Shown here in pieces: positions 1 through 7,559 of a DNA stretch of 10,849 bases. A program made the position numbers and the translations under genes. A model generated the notes under the pieces. That model made no database searches. It saw nothing but the letters and a program-made list of their open reading frames with translations, and had not been told where the DNA came from. Origin of the DNA: a bacterium (GTDB lineage: Bacteria; JAMCPX01). The stretch is from positions 1 to 10,849 of the forward strand of contig JAJYLM010000065.1 in the NCBI GenBank assembly GCA_021787655.1, in the 5' to 3' direction. Within the stretch, counting starts at the first letter, position 1. Each line of letters opens with the position of its first letter.

Positions 1-268
1 CAGGTTCTATCGTCGTGGCATCGAGGATCTCTATCCGCTGGTAGTCCGTTGAGTATGGCAGCACGACTTCGCAGTACCCGTTGACTCCCCTCTTGTTGAG
101 GATCTTTATCTGTTCATGTTCCAGGGTGGTGTATGTGAAATTGCTGAACACAGTCGTCCGGTCGATGTCCTTCACAATGATCGCACCGGCTTCACGCTGC
201 GGCTTGTCCGCATGTGCATAGACCGGCATGAGCAGGACGCCGGACAACAGCAGTAATAGTTTTTTCAT
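1..268 (-). CDS. Exported DUF3857-domain protein, N-terminal fragment
   Basis: This is the first 89 codons of a minus-strand gene that leaves the window at its left edge. The protein begins MKKLLLLLSGVLLMPVYAHA, a clear signal peptide with a basic start, a leucine-rich core and a likely cleavage after AHA (about residue 20), so the product is exported. The mature part has the pattern HEQIKILNKRGVNGY, then a YSTDYQRIEILDATTI segment. This matches the start of DUF3857, a beta-rich domain often found ahead of a transglutaminase-like domain in Gram-negative envelope proteins; its function is unknown. Whether a transglutaminase domain follows cannot be seen. The ATG overlaps the nadC stop as ATGA, and GGAGA lies a few bases upstream inside nadC, so translation is probably coupled. 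The family call is from recognised motifs only. Confidence 0.75.
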   Translation of the reverse strand, partial: MKKLLLLLSGVLLMPVYAHADKPQREAGAIIVKDIDRTTVFSNFTYTTLEHEQIKILNKRGVNGYCEVVLPYSTDYQRIEILDATTIEP

Positions 269-1110
269 GGTCTCTCCTTTTTGTAAAGGTTAGTCAGCTT
301 CATTGAAATATCAATAGCCTTTGCAGAATGGGTTATCGCACCTGTTGAAATAAAATCCGGACCTGCTCCTGCAACCGCACGTATGTTCTCCAGCGTGATA
401 TTGCCGGACACCTCGGTCAGGATCTTCCCCCGCGCTATGGAGAGGGATTCCTTCAGCATTCCCGGATCCATATTGTCGAGCAGAACGATATCGGCACCGG
501 CGCGGATAGCTTCCCTGAGCTCTTCCTTGTTTTTGACTTCAATTTCTATCTTCTGGTACGGCCGCACGCCCCGGATGCTGCGCACTGCTGACGCAACACT
601 CCCCGCAGCCTTTATATGGTTGTCCTTGATCAAAATGCCGTCGAACAGGCCGAACCGGTGGTTGGTCCCCCCTCCTGCTCTGACAGCGTATTTGTCGGTC
701 ATGCGAAGGCCAGGTGCAGTCTTTCTCGTGTCGAGGAGCACGACCCCGGTTCCCCGGAGTTCCTGCAGGTAACGGCGGGTAACCGTCGCTATCCCGGACA
801 TACGCATCAGAAAATTGAGGGCCGTGCGTTCGGCAATGAGGATCGAGGAAGCCCGCCCGGACACCCGTGCTATGATCGTGCCCTTTCGCACCCGATCGCC
901 GTCATGCACACTGCAGGTCATCCTGATGCCGGGATCCACCCGGTGGAAAACCTGTTCTGCAACGGGAAGGCCTGCGACAACAGCGTCTTCTTTGACCCTG
1001 ACGACACCTGCAGCAGCCAGTGACTCTGCTATGATTGCATCGGTCGTTATGTCGCCGGACCCGATATCCTCATCGAGTGCGGCATCAATACAACGGGTCA
1101 GTCCTCTCAT
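265..1110 (-). CDS. nadC: Nicotinate-nucleotide pyrophosphorylase (carboxylating), quinolinate phosphoribosyltransferase
   Basis: This enzyme (EC 2.4.2.19) converts quinolinate and PRPP to nicotinate mononucleotide, CO2 and pyrophosphate, the step that feeds de novo NAD synthesis in the cytoplasm. The 281 residues match the usual family length. Visible signatures are EDIGSGDITTD (14-24), the AERTALNF helix (93-100), DTRKTAPGLR (127-136), AGGGTNHR (145-152), IKDNHI (161-166), the EIEVKN strand (189-194), LLDNM (210-214) and EVSGN (233-237), followed by the phosphate-binding ISTGAITHS loop (254-262). These basic and acidic residues form the quinolinate/PRPP site in characterised QPRTases, and none is missing. 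The ATG overlaps the valS stop as ATGA, and the stop overlaps the DUF3857 start in the same way. No nadA or nadB is visible, so the rest of the pathway is encoded elsewhere. Confidence 0.97.
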   Translation of the reverse strand: MRGLTRCIDAALDEDIGSGDITTDAIIAESLAAAGVVRVKEDAVVAGLPVAEQVFHRVDPGIRMTCSVHDGDRVRKGTIIARVSGRASSILIAERTALNFLMRMSGIATVTRRYLQELRGTGVVLLDTRKTAPGLRMTDKYAVRAGGGTNHRFGLFDGILIKDNHIKAAGSVASAVRSIRGVRPYQKIEIEVKNKEELREAIRAGADIVLLDNMDPGMLKESLSIARGKILTEVSGNITLENIRAVAGAGPDFISTGAITHSAKAIDISMKLTNLYKKERP

Positions 1111-3764
1111 TGCAGAAGGTCTTTCATCCTTTGCAGGGAAGCGTTGAGCTGTTCATAGCGTTCTTTCATCTGTTCGTTGACGGCCTTTGTCTCTTCGATG
1201 ACCTCCTGCGGCGCCTTCTTCAGAAAATCGTCGTTGCTGAGCTTATACTTATACTTCTCGAGATCCGTCTGCAATCTTCCCATCTCCTTGCTCAGACGCT
1301 GGATCTCTGCAGCGGGTTCTATGACGCCGGCCAGATGGACATAGATCGTGAGCCCGTCAAGGTGGTCAGCAGCGCTGCCCCTGACTGCCTGTCCGCCGTC
1401 CGGCGCAGGGAGAATCTTCCCGTGGACCATCGCCGCGATATATCCCGCGTACGTGTCTGTGACGGCCATCTTGCCGCTGTCGCCCGTAAAACTCAGATCC
1501 ACGGAGCTTGCTGCGGGGACATTGCACTCTGCACGGATATTGCGTATCTTGGTAATGATACCGATGACCGTATCGATGTCCGCAGTGGAGCGCGCGGCCT
1601 TTTGATCCGGACGTTCAAGATGCGCAGGATCGGGGTAGTGCGTACGCATAATGGAGTCGTACTGTCCTTCGTGCTGTCCCGGTATTCCGAGAAGGATATG
1701 GTATATCTCCTCGGTGACGAAGGGCGTAAAAGGATGCAGGAGGCGCACGATCGTGTCGTGAACGAACAACATGTTCGCAACCGGCCGCGTATCTGCTGAG
1801 GCGGCGCTCGCTATCTTGACCATCTCGAGGTACCAGTCGCAGTACTCGTGCCATATAAACTGATACAGAACATCTGCCGCATCATTGAACCGATAGTTGT
1901 CGATCGCATCCCTGACCGCAGTGGCCGTCACCCGAAGCTTTTCGTTGATCCACGCATCAATGGGGATCTCGTTGTCCTGCCGGGGAGGATAGGTCACCCC
2001 GCTCTCAGTTACCTTCATCATGAGGAAACGCGTGCTGTTCCACAGCTTGTTGATAAAATTCCGGTACCCGGTTATCCGCTGCTCCGAGAGCTTAATGTCC
2101 CTGCCCTGGGCTGCCATGGAAGCAAGGGTGAACCTGAACGCGTCCGTTCCGTACTTCTCAATGATCACCAGCGGGTCGATGACGTTCCCTTTCGTCTTGC
2201 TCATCTTTTTTCCGAACTCGTCGCGGACCAGCGCATGGATGTACACATCCCTGAACGGGACGTCCCCCATGAACTTCAGTCCCATCATCATCATCCGGGC
2301 GACCCAGAAAAACAGGATATCAAAGGCCGTGATGAGGATGCTGGTCGGGTAATAATACGCAAGCTCAGGGGTCGTGTCCGGCCATCCGAGCGTTGAGAAC
2401 GGCCAGAGCGCTGATGAAAACCAGGTATCGAGAACGTCCTCGTCCTGGTGGATAGCTACGCTGCCGCAGTGTCCGCACGCATGCGGTGGTTCAACAGCGA
2501 CGGTGACCTGCCTGCAGTCATCGCAATACCATGCGGGGATCCTGTGTCCCCACCAGATCTGCCGCGATATGCACCAGTCCTTGATGTTCTCCATCCACTC
2601 GAAATAAGATTTTTCCCACTGCTGCGGGATGATCCTCGTCCGCTGCTCCTGCACCGCCCGGACTGCTTCGGCTGCAAGGGACTTTGTTTTCACAAACCAT
2701 TGGGTCGAAACCATGGGTTCTGTCACCGTTCCGCAGCGGTAACACGTACCCGCGGACAACGCATAATCGTCGGCCTTTGCAAGGACACCGAGTTTCTGCA
2801 GTTTCTCGAGGATTGCTGTCCTCGCTTTGAAACGGTCCATTCCCTGATACTTGCCGGCAGCGGCTGTCATTCTGCCTGCCGGATCGATGACCTGAAGGGA
2901 GGGAAGCGAATGCCGCTTCGACATTTCGAAGTCATCAAAGTCGTGTGCCGGGGTCACCTTCACTGCGCCGGTCCCGAAATCGCTGTGGACGGCATGGTCC
3001 GCAATAACCGGTATCTCGCGATCGGCGATCGGTATGACGAGTTTGCGTCCTATCACGTTGTTGTACCGGGGGTCGTCCGGATGCACCGCAACAGCCATGT
3101 CACCGAGCATGGTTTCCGGCCTGGTCGTCGCAACGGTTATACCGCCGGTCTGGCCTGCAAACGGGTAAACGATGTAGTAGAGCTTGCCTGATTCCTCTTT
3201 ATGCTCCACCTCGAGATCAGAAAGTGCGGTTGAACACCGGGGGCACCAATTGATGATATACTCGCCGCGGTAAATGAGGCCTTCGTTGTAGAGCCGCACG
3301 AACACCTCTTTCACTGCCCGGGAAAGCCCTTCATCCATCGTGAAGCGCTGCCGTGACCAATCGCACGCGACCCCCAGTTTCATCAGCTGGTTGACGATAG
3401 TGTCTCCCGATTGCTGTTTCCATTCCCACACGCGCTGTATGAACTTTTCCCTGCCGATCTTGAACCGGTCGAGGCCCTCTTGTGCGAGCTGTTTTTCGAC
3501 GACGTTCTGGGTTGCTATCCCGGCGTGATCCGTACCGGGGATCCACACCGTGTTATACCCCTCCATCATCTTGTACCGCACCATGATGTCCTGCAGCGTG
3601 TTGTTGAGTGCGTGGCCCATGTGCAGAGAGCCCGTGATGTTCGGAGGAGGAATGACGATGGAATAGGGACGGCGGTTGTCCGGCTGGTTATGGAAATACC
3701 CCTTGCGGAGCCATTCTGCATACCAGGTGTTTTCGATGTTTTTATGAGTATATGCCTTGTCCAT
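1107..3764 (-). CDS. valS: Valyl-tRNA synthetase (class I)
   Basis: This cytoplasmic class I enzyme (EC 6.1.1.9) charges tRNA-Val and edits misactivated threonine. From the chosen start it has 885 residues, normal for bacterial ValRS. The HIGH signature is HMGH (48-51), inside PPPNITGSLHMGH. A WCPRC knuckle and the CP1 editing motif TTRPETMLGD follow. A zinc ribbon has C414/C417 and C430/C433, then DEDVLDTWFSSALWP. The second catalytic loop is KMSKT (520-524), an accepted KMSKS variant. The anticodon-binding region follows, and the last 70 or so residues form the charged coiled-coil arm typical of ValRS. I chose ATG 3764 because family homology begins at DKAYTHKNIENTWY. The frame stays open to 3917, but that extension would overlap the upstream receiver gene and has no ValRS character. 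The ribosome binding site is weak (GAG about 10 nt upstream), which suggests dependence on upstream translation. Confidence 0.97.
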   Translation of the reverse strand: MDKAYTHKNIENTWYAEWLRKGYFHNQPDNRRPYSIVIPPPNITGSLHMGHALNNTLQDIMVRYKMMEGYNTVWIPGTDHAGIATQNVVEKQLAQEGLDRFKIGREKFIQRVWEWKQQSGDTIVNQLMKLGVACDWSRQRFTMDEGLSRAVKEVFVRLYNEGLIYRGEYIINWCPRCSTALSDLEVEHKEESGKLYYIVYPFAGQTGGITVATTRPETMLGDMAVAVHPDDPRYNNVIGRKLVIPIADREIPVIADHAVHSDFGTGAVKVTPAHDFDDFEMSKRHSLPSLQVIDPAGRMTAAAGKYQGMDRFKARTAILEKLQKLGVLAKADDYALSAGTCYRCGTVTEPMVSTQWFVKTKSLAAEAVRAVQEQRTRIIPQQWEKSYFEWMENIKDWCISRQIWWGHRIPAWYCDDCRQVTVAVEPPHACGHCGSVAIHQDEDVLDTWFSSALWPFSTLGWPDTTPELAYYYPTSILITAFDILFFWVARMMMMGLKFMGDVPFRDVYIHALVRDEFGKKMSKTKGNVIDPLVIIEKYGTDAFRFTLASMAAQGRDIKLSEQRITGYRNFINKLWNSTRFLMMKVTESGVTYPPRQDNEIPIDAWINEKLRVTATAVRDAIDNYRFNDAADVLYQFIWHEYCDWYLEMVKIASAASADTRPVANMLFVHDTIVRLLHPFTPFVTEEIYHILLGIPGQHEGQYDSIMRTHYPDPAHLERPDQKAARSTADIDTVIGIITKIRNIRAECNVPAASSVDLSFTGDSGKMAVTDTYAGYIAAMVHGKILPAPDGGQAVRGSAADHLDGLTIYVHLAGVIEPAAEIQRLSKEMGRLQTDLEKYKYKLSNDDFLKKAPQEVIEETKAVNEQMKERYEQLNASLQRMKDLLQ

Positions 3765-3835
3765 GTGTGTGGAGCTCTGATGCTTCCCGGAAGACGAAGC
3801 CTCTACGGAGTTCTCTGAACTGGAGAAAATCGTTC

Positions 3836-5002
3836 CTACGCTTTTTTCTTGACCGTCTTCATCCTCTGGATTTCTTCTTTGATCATCGTCTCGGTCAATG
3901 CAGGCACGACCTCCCATATAATCTTTTCTGCGACTTCACGGATGATGGCATCCGATTTCTCGGACACAATCTGCTGGACAACACCGGGCAGGAGTTCCCT
4001 GAGCTGGCCCTCTATCCGGGCGGACGCCTGTTCGAGCAGTTCCTCCCTGCTCAGGCTTATCTGCGGGGCTATCTCGTTATGCGTGACGATATCGGACTCC
4101 AGAGGCTTCATGATGTCCTGTTCCTCGAACGTTTTTTCGTAGGTCTCCTGCTCATGAACAGGCTCCGGGGCCTGTGCGTTCTCCGTCTCTTCCATTGCCG
4201 CTTCGAGATCCCCGAACCCGACGCTGTTTTCATCCGTCACTTCGAGGAGCTCCGGTGACGACGATGTATCTCCGGCCTGCTCTTCCACGAGCTCTTCAAC
4301 CGGCAGCCCTTCCACGATCTGTTCTTCCTGCGGCTGGCGGGCCGGACCGGCCTCTATCTTTTCTTCACCCAGCGGTATTGTTTCCCATCCGCTCTCATCA
4401 CCAATCGTATCTCCGGTTGCCGCAAACGATTCTGCTTCGGACAGTTCCCGGATTTCCTCTCTCGGAGCCGGCCGGGCAGCCGGGGGAGGAGGTACAGGTG
4501 CTGCCTTCGGAGCGGGAGGAGGGGCCGGAGCCTGTTTCCGCGGGGGAGGAGGAGGCGGCACACCGGGACGGAGAGGAGGAGGGGCCGCAGGCTTTGCCGC
4601 CGCCGGTCTCGCCTCTGTAGCTTTCTTCACAGCAGGCCTGGACAACAGGGTGTTCACCTTGTCGATAAGTGCCTGTGTTTCGAACGGCTTGGAGAGCCAT
4701 GCATCGGCACCGGCCTGTTTTGCCTTTTGTTCGTCGAAGGACTCGAAAGCACCCGTCAGCAGGAGGACCGGGGTTCCCTGGAGGGCAGGATTACTCTTGA
4801 CGGCATCACAGACTTCATAACCATTCTTGCCCGGCATGACGATGTCGGTCAGCAGGATATCCGGCTTGACCTCCCCTGCCTTTTTGATCGCATCGTTGCC
4901 GTTGTCGACAATGGTGATCTCATAGTCAGGAGAGGAAAAGGTGATCGATATAACCTTTTGAATAGTTATTGAATCATCAGCGAGTAATATCTTTTTGCCC
5001 AT
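3836..5002 (-). CDS. CheY-like response regulator with proline-rich linker and conserved helical C-terminal tail
   Basis: Residues 1-122 form a receiver domain: KKILLADDS with the acidic pair D9/D10, phosphoacceptor D53 in LLTDIVMPG, T83 in LLLTGAF and K105 in LSKPF. The full phosphorylation set is intact. There is no DNA-binding, GGDEF or other known output domain. Residues about 123-180 are a low-complexity Pro/Ala linker with several polyproline runs. Residues about 181-314 are acidic, rich in Glu and probably disordered. The last 74 residues (315-388) are predicted helical, with a core IIREVAEKIIWEVVP and MIKEEIQRM. I recognise this tail from other receiver proteins of delta-proteobacterial type but know no function for it. 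The output is probably protein-protein contact, perhaps in motility, polarity or chemotaxis-like signalling; this is inference. AAGGAGG lies 4 nt before the ATG. It is the first minus-strand gene of the divergent pair, 71 bp before valS. No partner histidine kinase is visible. Confidence 0.88.
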   Translation of the reverse strand: MGKKILLADDSITIQKVISITFSSPDYEITIVDNGNDAIKKAGEVKPDILLTDIVMPGKNGYEVCDAVKSNPALQGTPVLLLTGAFESFDEQKAKQAGADAWLSKPFETQALIDKVNTLLSRPAVKKATEARPAAAKPAAPPPLRPGVPPPPPPRKQAPAPPPAPKAAPVPPPPAARPAPREEIRELSEAESFAATGDTIGDESGWETIPLGEEKIEAGPARQPQEEQIVEGLPVEELVEEQAGDTSSSPELLEVTDENSVGFGDLEAAMEETENAQAPEPVHEQETYEKTFEEQDIMKPLESDIVTHNEIAPQISLSREELLEQASARIEGQLRELLPGVVQQIVSEKSDAIIREVAEKIIWEVVPALTETMIKEEIQRMKTVKKKA

Positions 5003-5006
5003 ATAT

Positions 5007-5013
5007 CCTCCTT
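5007..5013 (-). promoter_or_regulatory. Strong Shine-Dalgarno for the receiver gene
   Basis: Read on the minus strand, AAGGAGG is followed by ATAT and the ATG at 5002. It is the best ribosome binding site in the window and fixes the start of the receiver protein at MGKKILL. Confidence 0.85.
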
Positions 5014-5029
5014 AGTCATGATGGTTCTT

Positions 5030-5059
5030 TCAGTAGCACATCACCCGAAACAGTGTCAA
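5030..5059 (-). promoter_or_regulatory. Candidate sigma70 promoter for the receiver-valS-nadC transcript
   Basis: On the minus strand a perfect -35 box TTGACA (5059-5054) is followed after 18 bp by TACTGA (5035-5030), preceded by TGC as in an extended -10. The -10 itself is poor. Transcription would start near 5023, leaving a leader of about 20 nt that contains the Shine-Dalgarno. Position and the perfect -35 support it; there is no experimental evidence. Confidence 0.4.
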
Positions 5060-5097
5060 GGCTGTCGTCGGCACCGTCGTGACGTCTCCCCGGAGTG

Positions 5098-5126
5098 TTG
5101 ACGCCATCAAAACAGGATGGTATCGT
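5098..5126 (+). promoter_or_regulatory. Candidate sigma70 promoter for the accA-gspLMN-protease operon
   Basis: TTGACG (5098-5103) is separated by 17 bp from TATCGT (5121-5126), which is preceded by TGG as in an extended -10 element. Transcription would begin near 5132-5135, immediately before the accA ATG at 5136, so the message would have almost no leader. The site lies downstream of the alternative GTG at 5079 and, if real, excludes that start for this transcript. Confidence 0.45.
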
Positions 5127-5135
5127 GTTGTTTAT

Positions 5136-6101
5136 ATGATTCATCAGCCGCTGGATTTTGAAAAACCTATTTTCGAATTGGAAAAGAAGATCGAAGAGTT
5201 CAGGCAGTTATCGTCTTCGGAAGGCATCGATCTTTCCGACGAGATATCCCGGCTCGAAAAGAAGGTAAAAAAACTCCGCGACGAAATATTTTCCGGGCTG
5301 AATGCGTGGAAGATCCTGCAGCTCTCCCGGCACCCGGAACGTCCGTACACCTACGATTACATCTATCTCATCTCGAACGAATTTGTGGAGATCCGGGGTG
5401 ACAGGAGGTTCAAGGACGACCCTGCCCTGGTCGCCGGCATCGGTATGCTCGACCGTCATCGCGTCGTGTTTATCGGCGAGCAGAAAGGCCGGGGCGCAAA
5501 GGACCGTGCACTGAGAAACTTCGGCATGCCCCACCCCGAGGGCTACCGCAAGGCCATGCGTGCCATGGATATTGCACAAAAATTCCGCCTCCCCATTATA
5601 ACATTCATCGATACCCCGGGGGCATACCCGGGCATCGGTGCCGAAGAACGCGGTCAGGCAGAAGCGATATCGGCCTCCATACTGAAACTGGCAAGTATCC
5701 CGGTGCCGGTCATCGGCTGCATCATCGGTGAGGGAAGCAGCGGCGGAGCACTCGCCATTGGTCTCGTCGACAGGATGCTGATGCTCGAGTACGCCGTCTA
5801 TTCGGTCATATCGCCGGAGGGATGCGCCTCCATACTGTGGAAAGACCAGTCAAAGGCACCGGTGGCGGCGGAGGCGCTGAAACTGACGTCGTATGAACTG
5901 CTCAAGGCCGGTATCGTCGACGAAATGCTCAAGGAACCACAGGGCGGTGCGCACAACGATTCAAAAGCAATGGCGCAAACCGTCAGGGAAGCACTCATCA
6001 GGAACATCGAGGAACTTGCATCCCTGCCGCAGGATGTGCTTGTTAAAAACAGATATACCCGGTATAGGACTGTAGGACAATTCAGGGAGAGTGCAGGTTA
6101 A
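5136..6101 (+). CDS. accA: Acetyl-CoA carboxylase, carboxyltransferase subunit alpha
   Basis: AccA pairs with AccD to form the carboxyltransferase that moves CO2 from biotinylated AccB to acetyl-CoA, giving malonyl-CoA for fatty acid synthesis in the cytoplasm. The 321 residues match the usual size of about 320. The N-terminus has LDFEKPIFELEKKIEEF, the family coiled-coil start, followed by HPERPYTYDYI. Core crotonase-fold signatures are GEQKGRGAKD, RNFGMPHPEGYRKAMR, FIDTPGAYPGIGAEERGQ (157-174) and GEGSSGGALAIG (198-209), then YSVISPEGCASILWKD and PQGGAH. Nothing catalytic is missing. I chose ATG 5136 over GTG 5079, which would add 19 residues, because homology begins at the ATG and a promoter candidate lies between the two. 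Neither start has a good Shine-Dalgarno. It leads a tight operon with T2SS genes, gspL starting 6 bp after its stop. accD is not in the window. Confidence 0.96.
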   Translation: MIHQPLDFEKPIFELEKKIEEFRQLSSSEGIDLSDEISRLEKKVKKLRDEIFSGLNAWKILQLSRHPERPYTYDYIYLISNEFVEIRGDRRFKDDPALVAGIGMLDRHRVVFIGEQKGRGAKDRALRNFGMPHPEGYRKAMRAMDIAQKFRLPIITFIDTPGAYPGIGAEERGQAEAISASILKLASIPVPVIGCIIGEGSSGGALAIGLVDRMLMLEYAVYSVISPEGCASILWKDQSKAPVAAEALKLTSYELLKAGIVDEMLKEPQGGAHNDSKAMAQTVREALIRNIEELASLPQDVLVKNRYTRYRTVGQFRESAG

Positions 6102-6107
6102 CGTCGC

Positions 6108-7559
6108 ATGAGCAGTACGTTCGGCATTGACATCGGAAGATATTCCATAAAAATGGTCGGCATCAAAACCACGATCCGGGGTTCGGAACTGGTCTTGACC
6201 AGGGAGTTCGTCTTTCCCGAGGGTTCGGGGATATTCTCGGACACCAACACGGGCGGTCTGCATGATTTCTTTGCGGTCGACGGGCTCTCCTCGTCCGATG
6301 TGATCGTGAGCATCCCCTCGGACCTGATATCCGTCCACACGATCTCGGTACCGTTCACCAATGAAAAGTTCATCGCAAAGGCCATAGCGCCGGAGCTTGA
6401 AGAGGTCAGTGCGTCCAGTGTCGAAGAAACGACCATGGATTACCATGTCATACAGAAGACGGACGAGCAATCCACAGCGATGACCTTTTCCATGAACAGC
6501 GACACCCTGAAGGTGTGGCTTGACACACTCCTGCTGTTCGGTCTCGATCCCAATATCCTCGATGTGCCCCACTGCGCATACGCGAACCTCGCGACCTATC
6601 TGAAACTTGACACCCCGTTCGTTGTCATCGATATCGGCCATGCCCACACGTCGCTCTCGTTCATGGACAGCAACGGTTTGTTCATGGCCCGGGATATCCG
6701 GATGAGTTCGTCCCTGCTGGGGCTGACCCCGGGGAGCACGCAGGCCGGCGACCAGGCGCGCACGATGTTTGTCAAACAGGTAAAGTTTGCCATAGATGCT
6801 GCCGAAAAAAAGTATGCGAAAAAGGTAACAGCAGCGGTCTATGCGGGGCGCTTTTCCGAGGCGGGAAGCGTGTTCGAAAAACAGCTCGAGCTGCAAACCT
6901 TTTCCGTACCGGTCAATGACATCGTCAGGGTCGCCGTCAATGAGAATGCCTCGCTGGATCCCCAGTATACCCTTGCACTCTCCCTGATCCTTCGCAGCAT
7001 CATGAAACGGCCCAGAAGCCTGGTGAATCTGAGAACCGGGGTATTCAAGTTCCAGCGGATCATTGAGCAGATCAAAGGGAAACTGGTAACCACGCTGACG
7101 ATTGCCGGGCTGCTCATTGTACTGCTCATCGCGAACACTGCCTCCAGCTATGTTGGCCTGCGCAGAACGAAGAATGCGTTGGACGCCCAGATGCATACGC
7201 TGTTCAAGCAGGCATTCCCGGGCGAACCAACCCTGGGCGATCCTCTCGGGACCATGCACTACCTGGTTTCAAAGGAACGGAAAAAAGCCGAAAACATCTC
7301 CGGTTCCATACCGGACATCGAGATATTGAGAGAACTGAGTTCAGCGATGCCGAAAGATATAAAAGTGGATGTGACCGAACTCTCCATGGACCCCGAACAA
7401 ATCACCCTGATCGGAAAAACACCCACGATCGACGCCATCGACAAGATAGTGGCAGGTATCAAGAATCTGAGCAGTATCAAGGACGTGAAGATTTTGGACA
7501 CCACCAGGTCTGCTGACCAGAAAAGTTTTAAATTCCAGCTGAGCATAACGGTAAAATAA
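6108..7559 (+). CDS. gspL: Type II secretion inner-membrane platform protein GspL (PilM/PilN-like architecture)
   Basis: GspL sits in the inner membrane and links the secretion ATPase GspE to the GspF/GspM platform. The 483 residues show the expected layout. Residues 1 to about 300 are a cytoplasmic actin-like domain with FGIDIGRYSIKMVGI near the start and FVVIDIGHAHTSLSFM in the middle, the two phosphate-loop-like segments of the PilM/FtsA fold. A short VNLRTGVFKFQR segment, the NLR-G-F pattern seen just before the GspL membrane helix, comes next. One transmembrane helix spans about 327-349, and a periplasmic ferredoxin-like domain (about 385-483) ends the protein. The PilM-like half is better preserved than in many GspL proteins, so a pilus or pseudopilus PilM-PilN fusion is the alternative. 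The following GspM and GspN genes favour T2SS. The ribosome binding site is weak (AGG 10 nt upstream), suggesting coupling to accA. Confidence 0.8.
   Translation: MSSTFGIDIGRYSIKMVGIKTTIRGSELVLTREFVFPEGSGIFSDTNTGGLHDFFAVDGLSSSDVIVSIPSDLISVHTISVPFTNEKFIAKAIAPELEEVSASSVEETTMDYHVIQKTDEQSTAMTFSMNSDTLKVWLDTLLLFGLDPNILDVPHCAYANLATYLKLDTPFVVIDIGHAHTSLSFMDSNGLFMARDIRMSSSLLGLTPGSTQAGDQARTMFVKQVKFAIDAAEKKYAKKVTAAVYAGRFSEAGSVFEKQLELQTFSVPVNDIVRVAVNENASLDPQYTLALSLILRSIMKRPRSLVNLRTGVFKFQRIIEQIKGKLVTTLTIAGLLIVLLIANTASSYVGLRRTKNALDAQMHTLFKQAFPGEPTLGDPLGTMHYLVSKERKKAENISGSIPDIEILRELSSAMPKDIKVDVTELSMDPEQITLIGKTPTIDAIDKIVAGIKNLSSIKDVKILDTTRSADQKSFKFQLSITVK

Noticed and set aside
2448..3191. 247-codon plus-strand open frame opposite valS
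   Set aside because: Composition is Cys/His/Arg-rich with no motif, and the opposite strand is unmistakable ValRS, including the zinc ribbon.
3765..3835. Possible terminator or attenuator hairpin in the receiver-valS gap (AGTTC/GAACT at 3809-3821)
   Set aside because: The stem is only 5 bp with a 3-nt loop and no U-run follows on the minus strand. There is no T-box-like structure either.
3765..3917. 51-residue N-terminal extension of the valS frame
   Set aside because: The extension is highly charged and Ser-rich, has no ValRS similarity and overlaps the 3' end of the receiver gene by 82 bases. ATG 3764 gives a normal ValRS N-terminus.
5064..5080. Direct repeats of GTCGT 12 bp apart between the divergent promoters, as an operator
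   Set aside because: The repeats are 5-7 bp and GC-rich, so chance is a good explanation. No regulator in the window suggests a partner.
5079..5135. GTG 5079 as the accA start
   Set aside because: The 19 extra residues do not resemble AccA, there is no Shine-Dalgarno, and the promoter candidate lies inside this segment.
5961..7259. 432-codon open frame on the minus strand, antisense to accA and gspL
   Set aside because: The translation is rich in Arg, His, Gly and Gln without domain patterns and lies opposite two well-supported genes. It is a codon-bias shadow of gspL.
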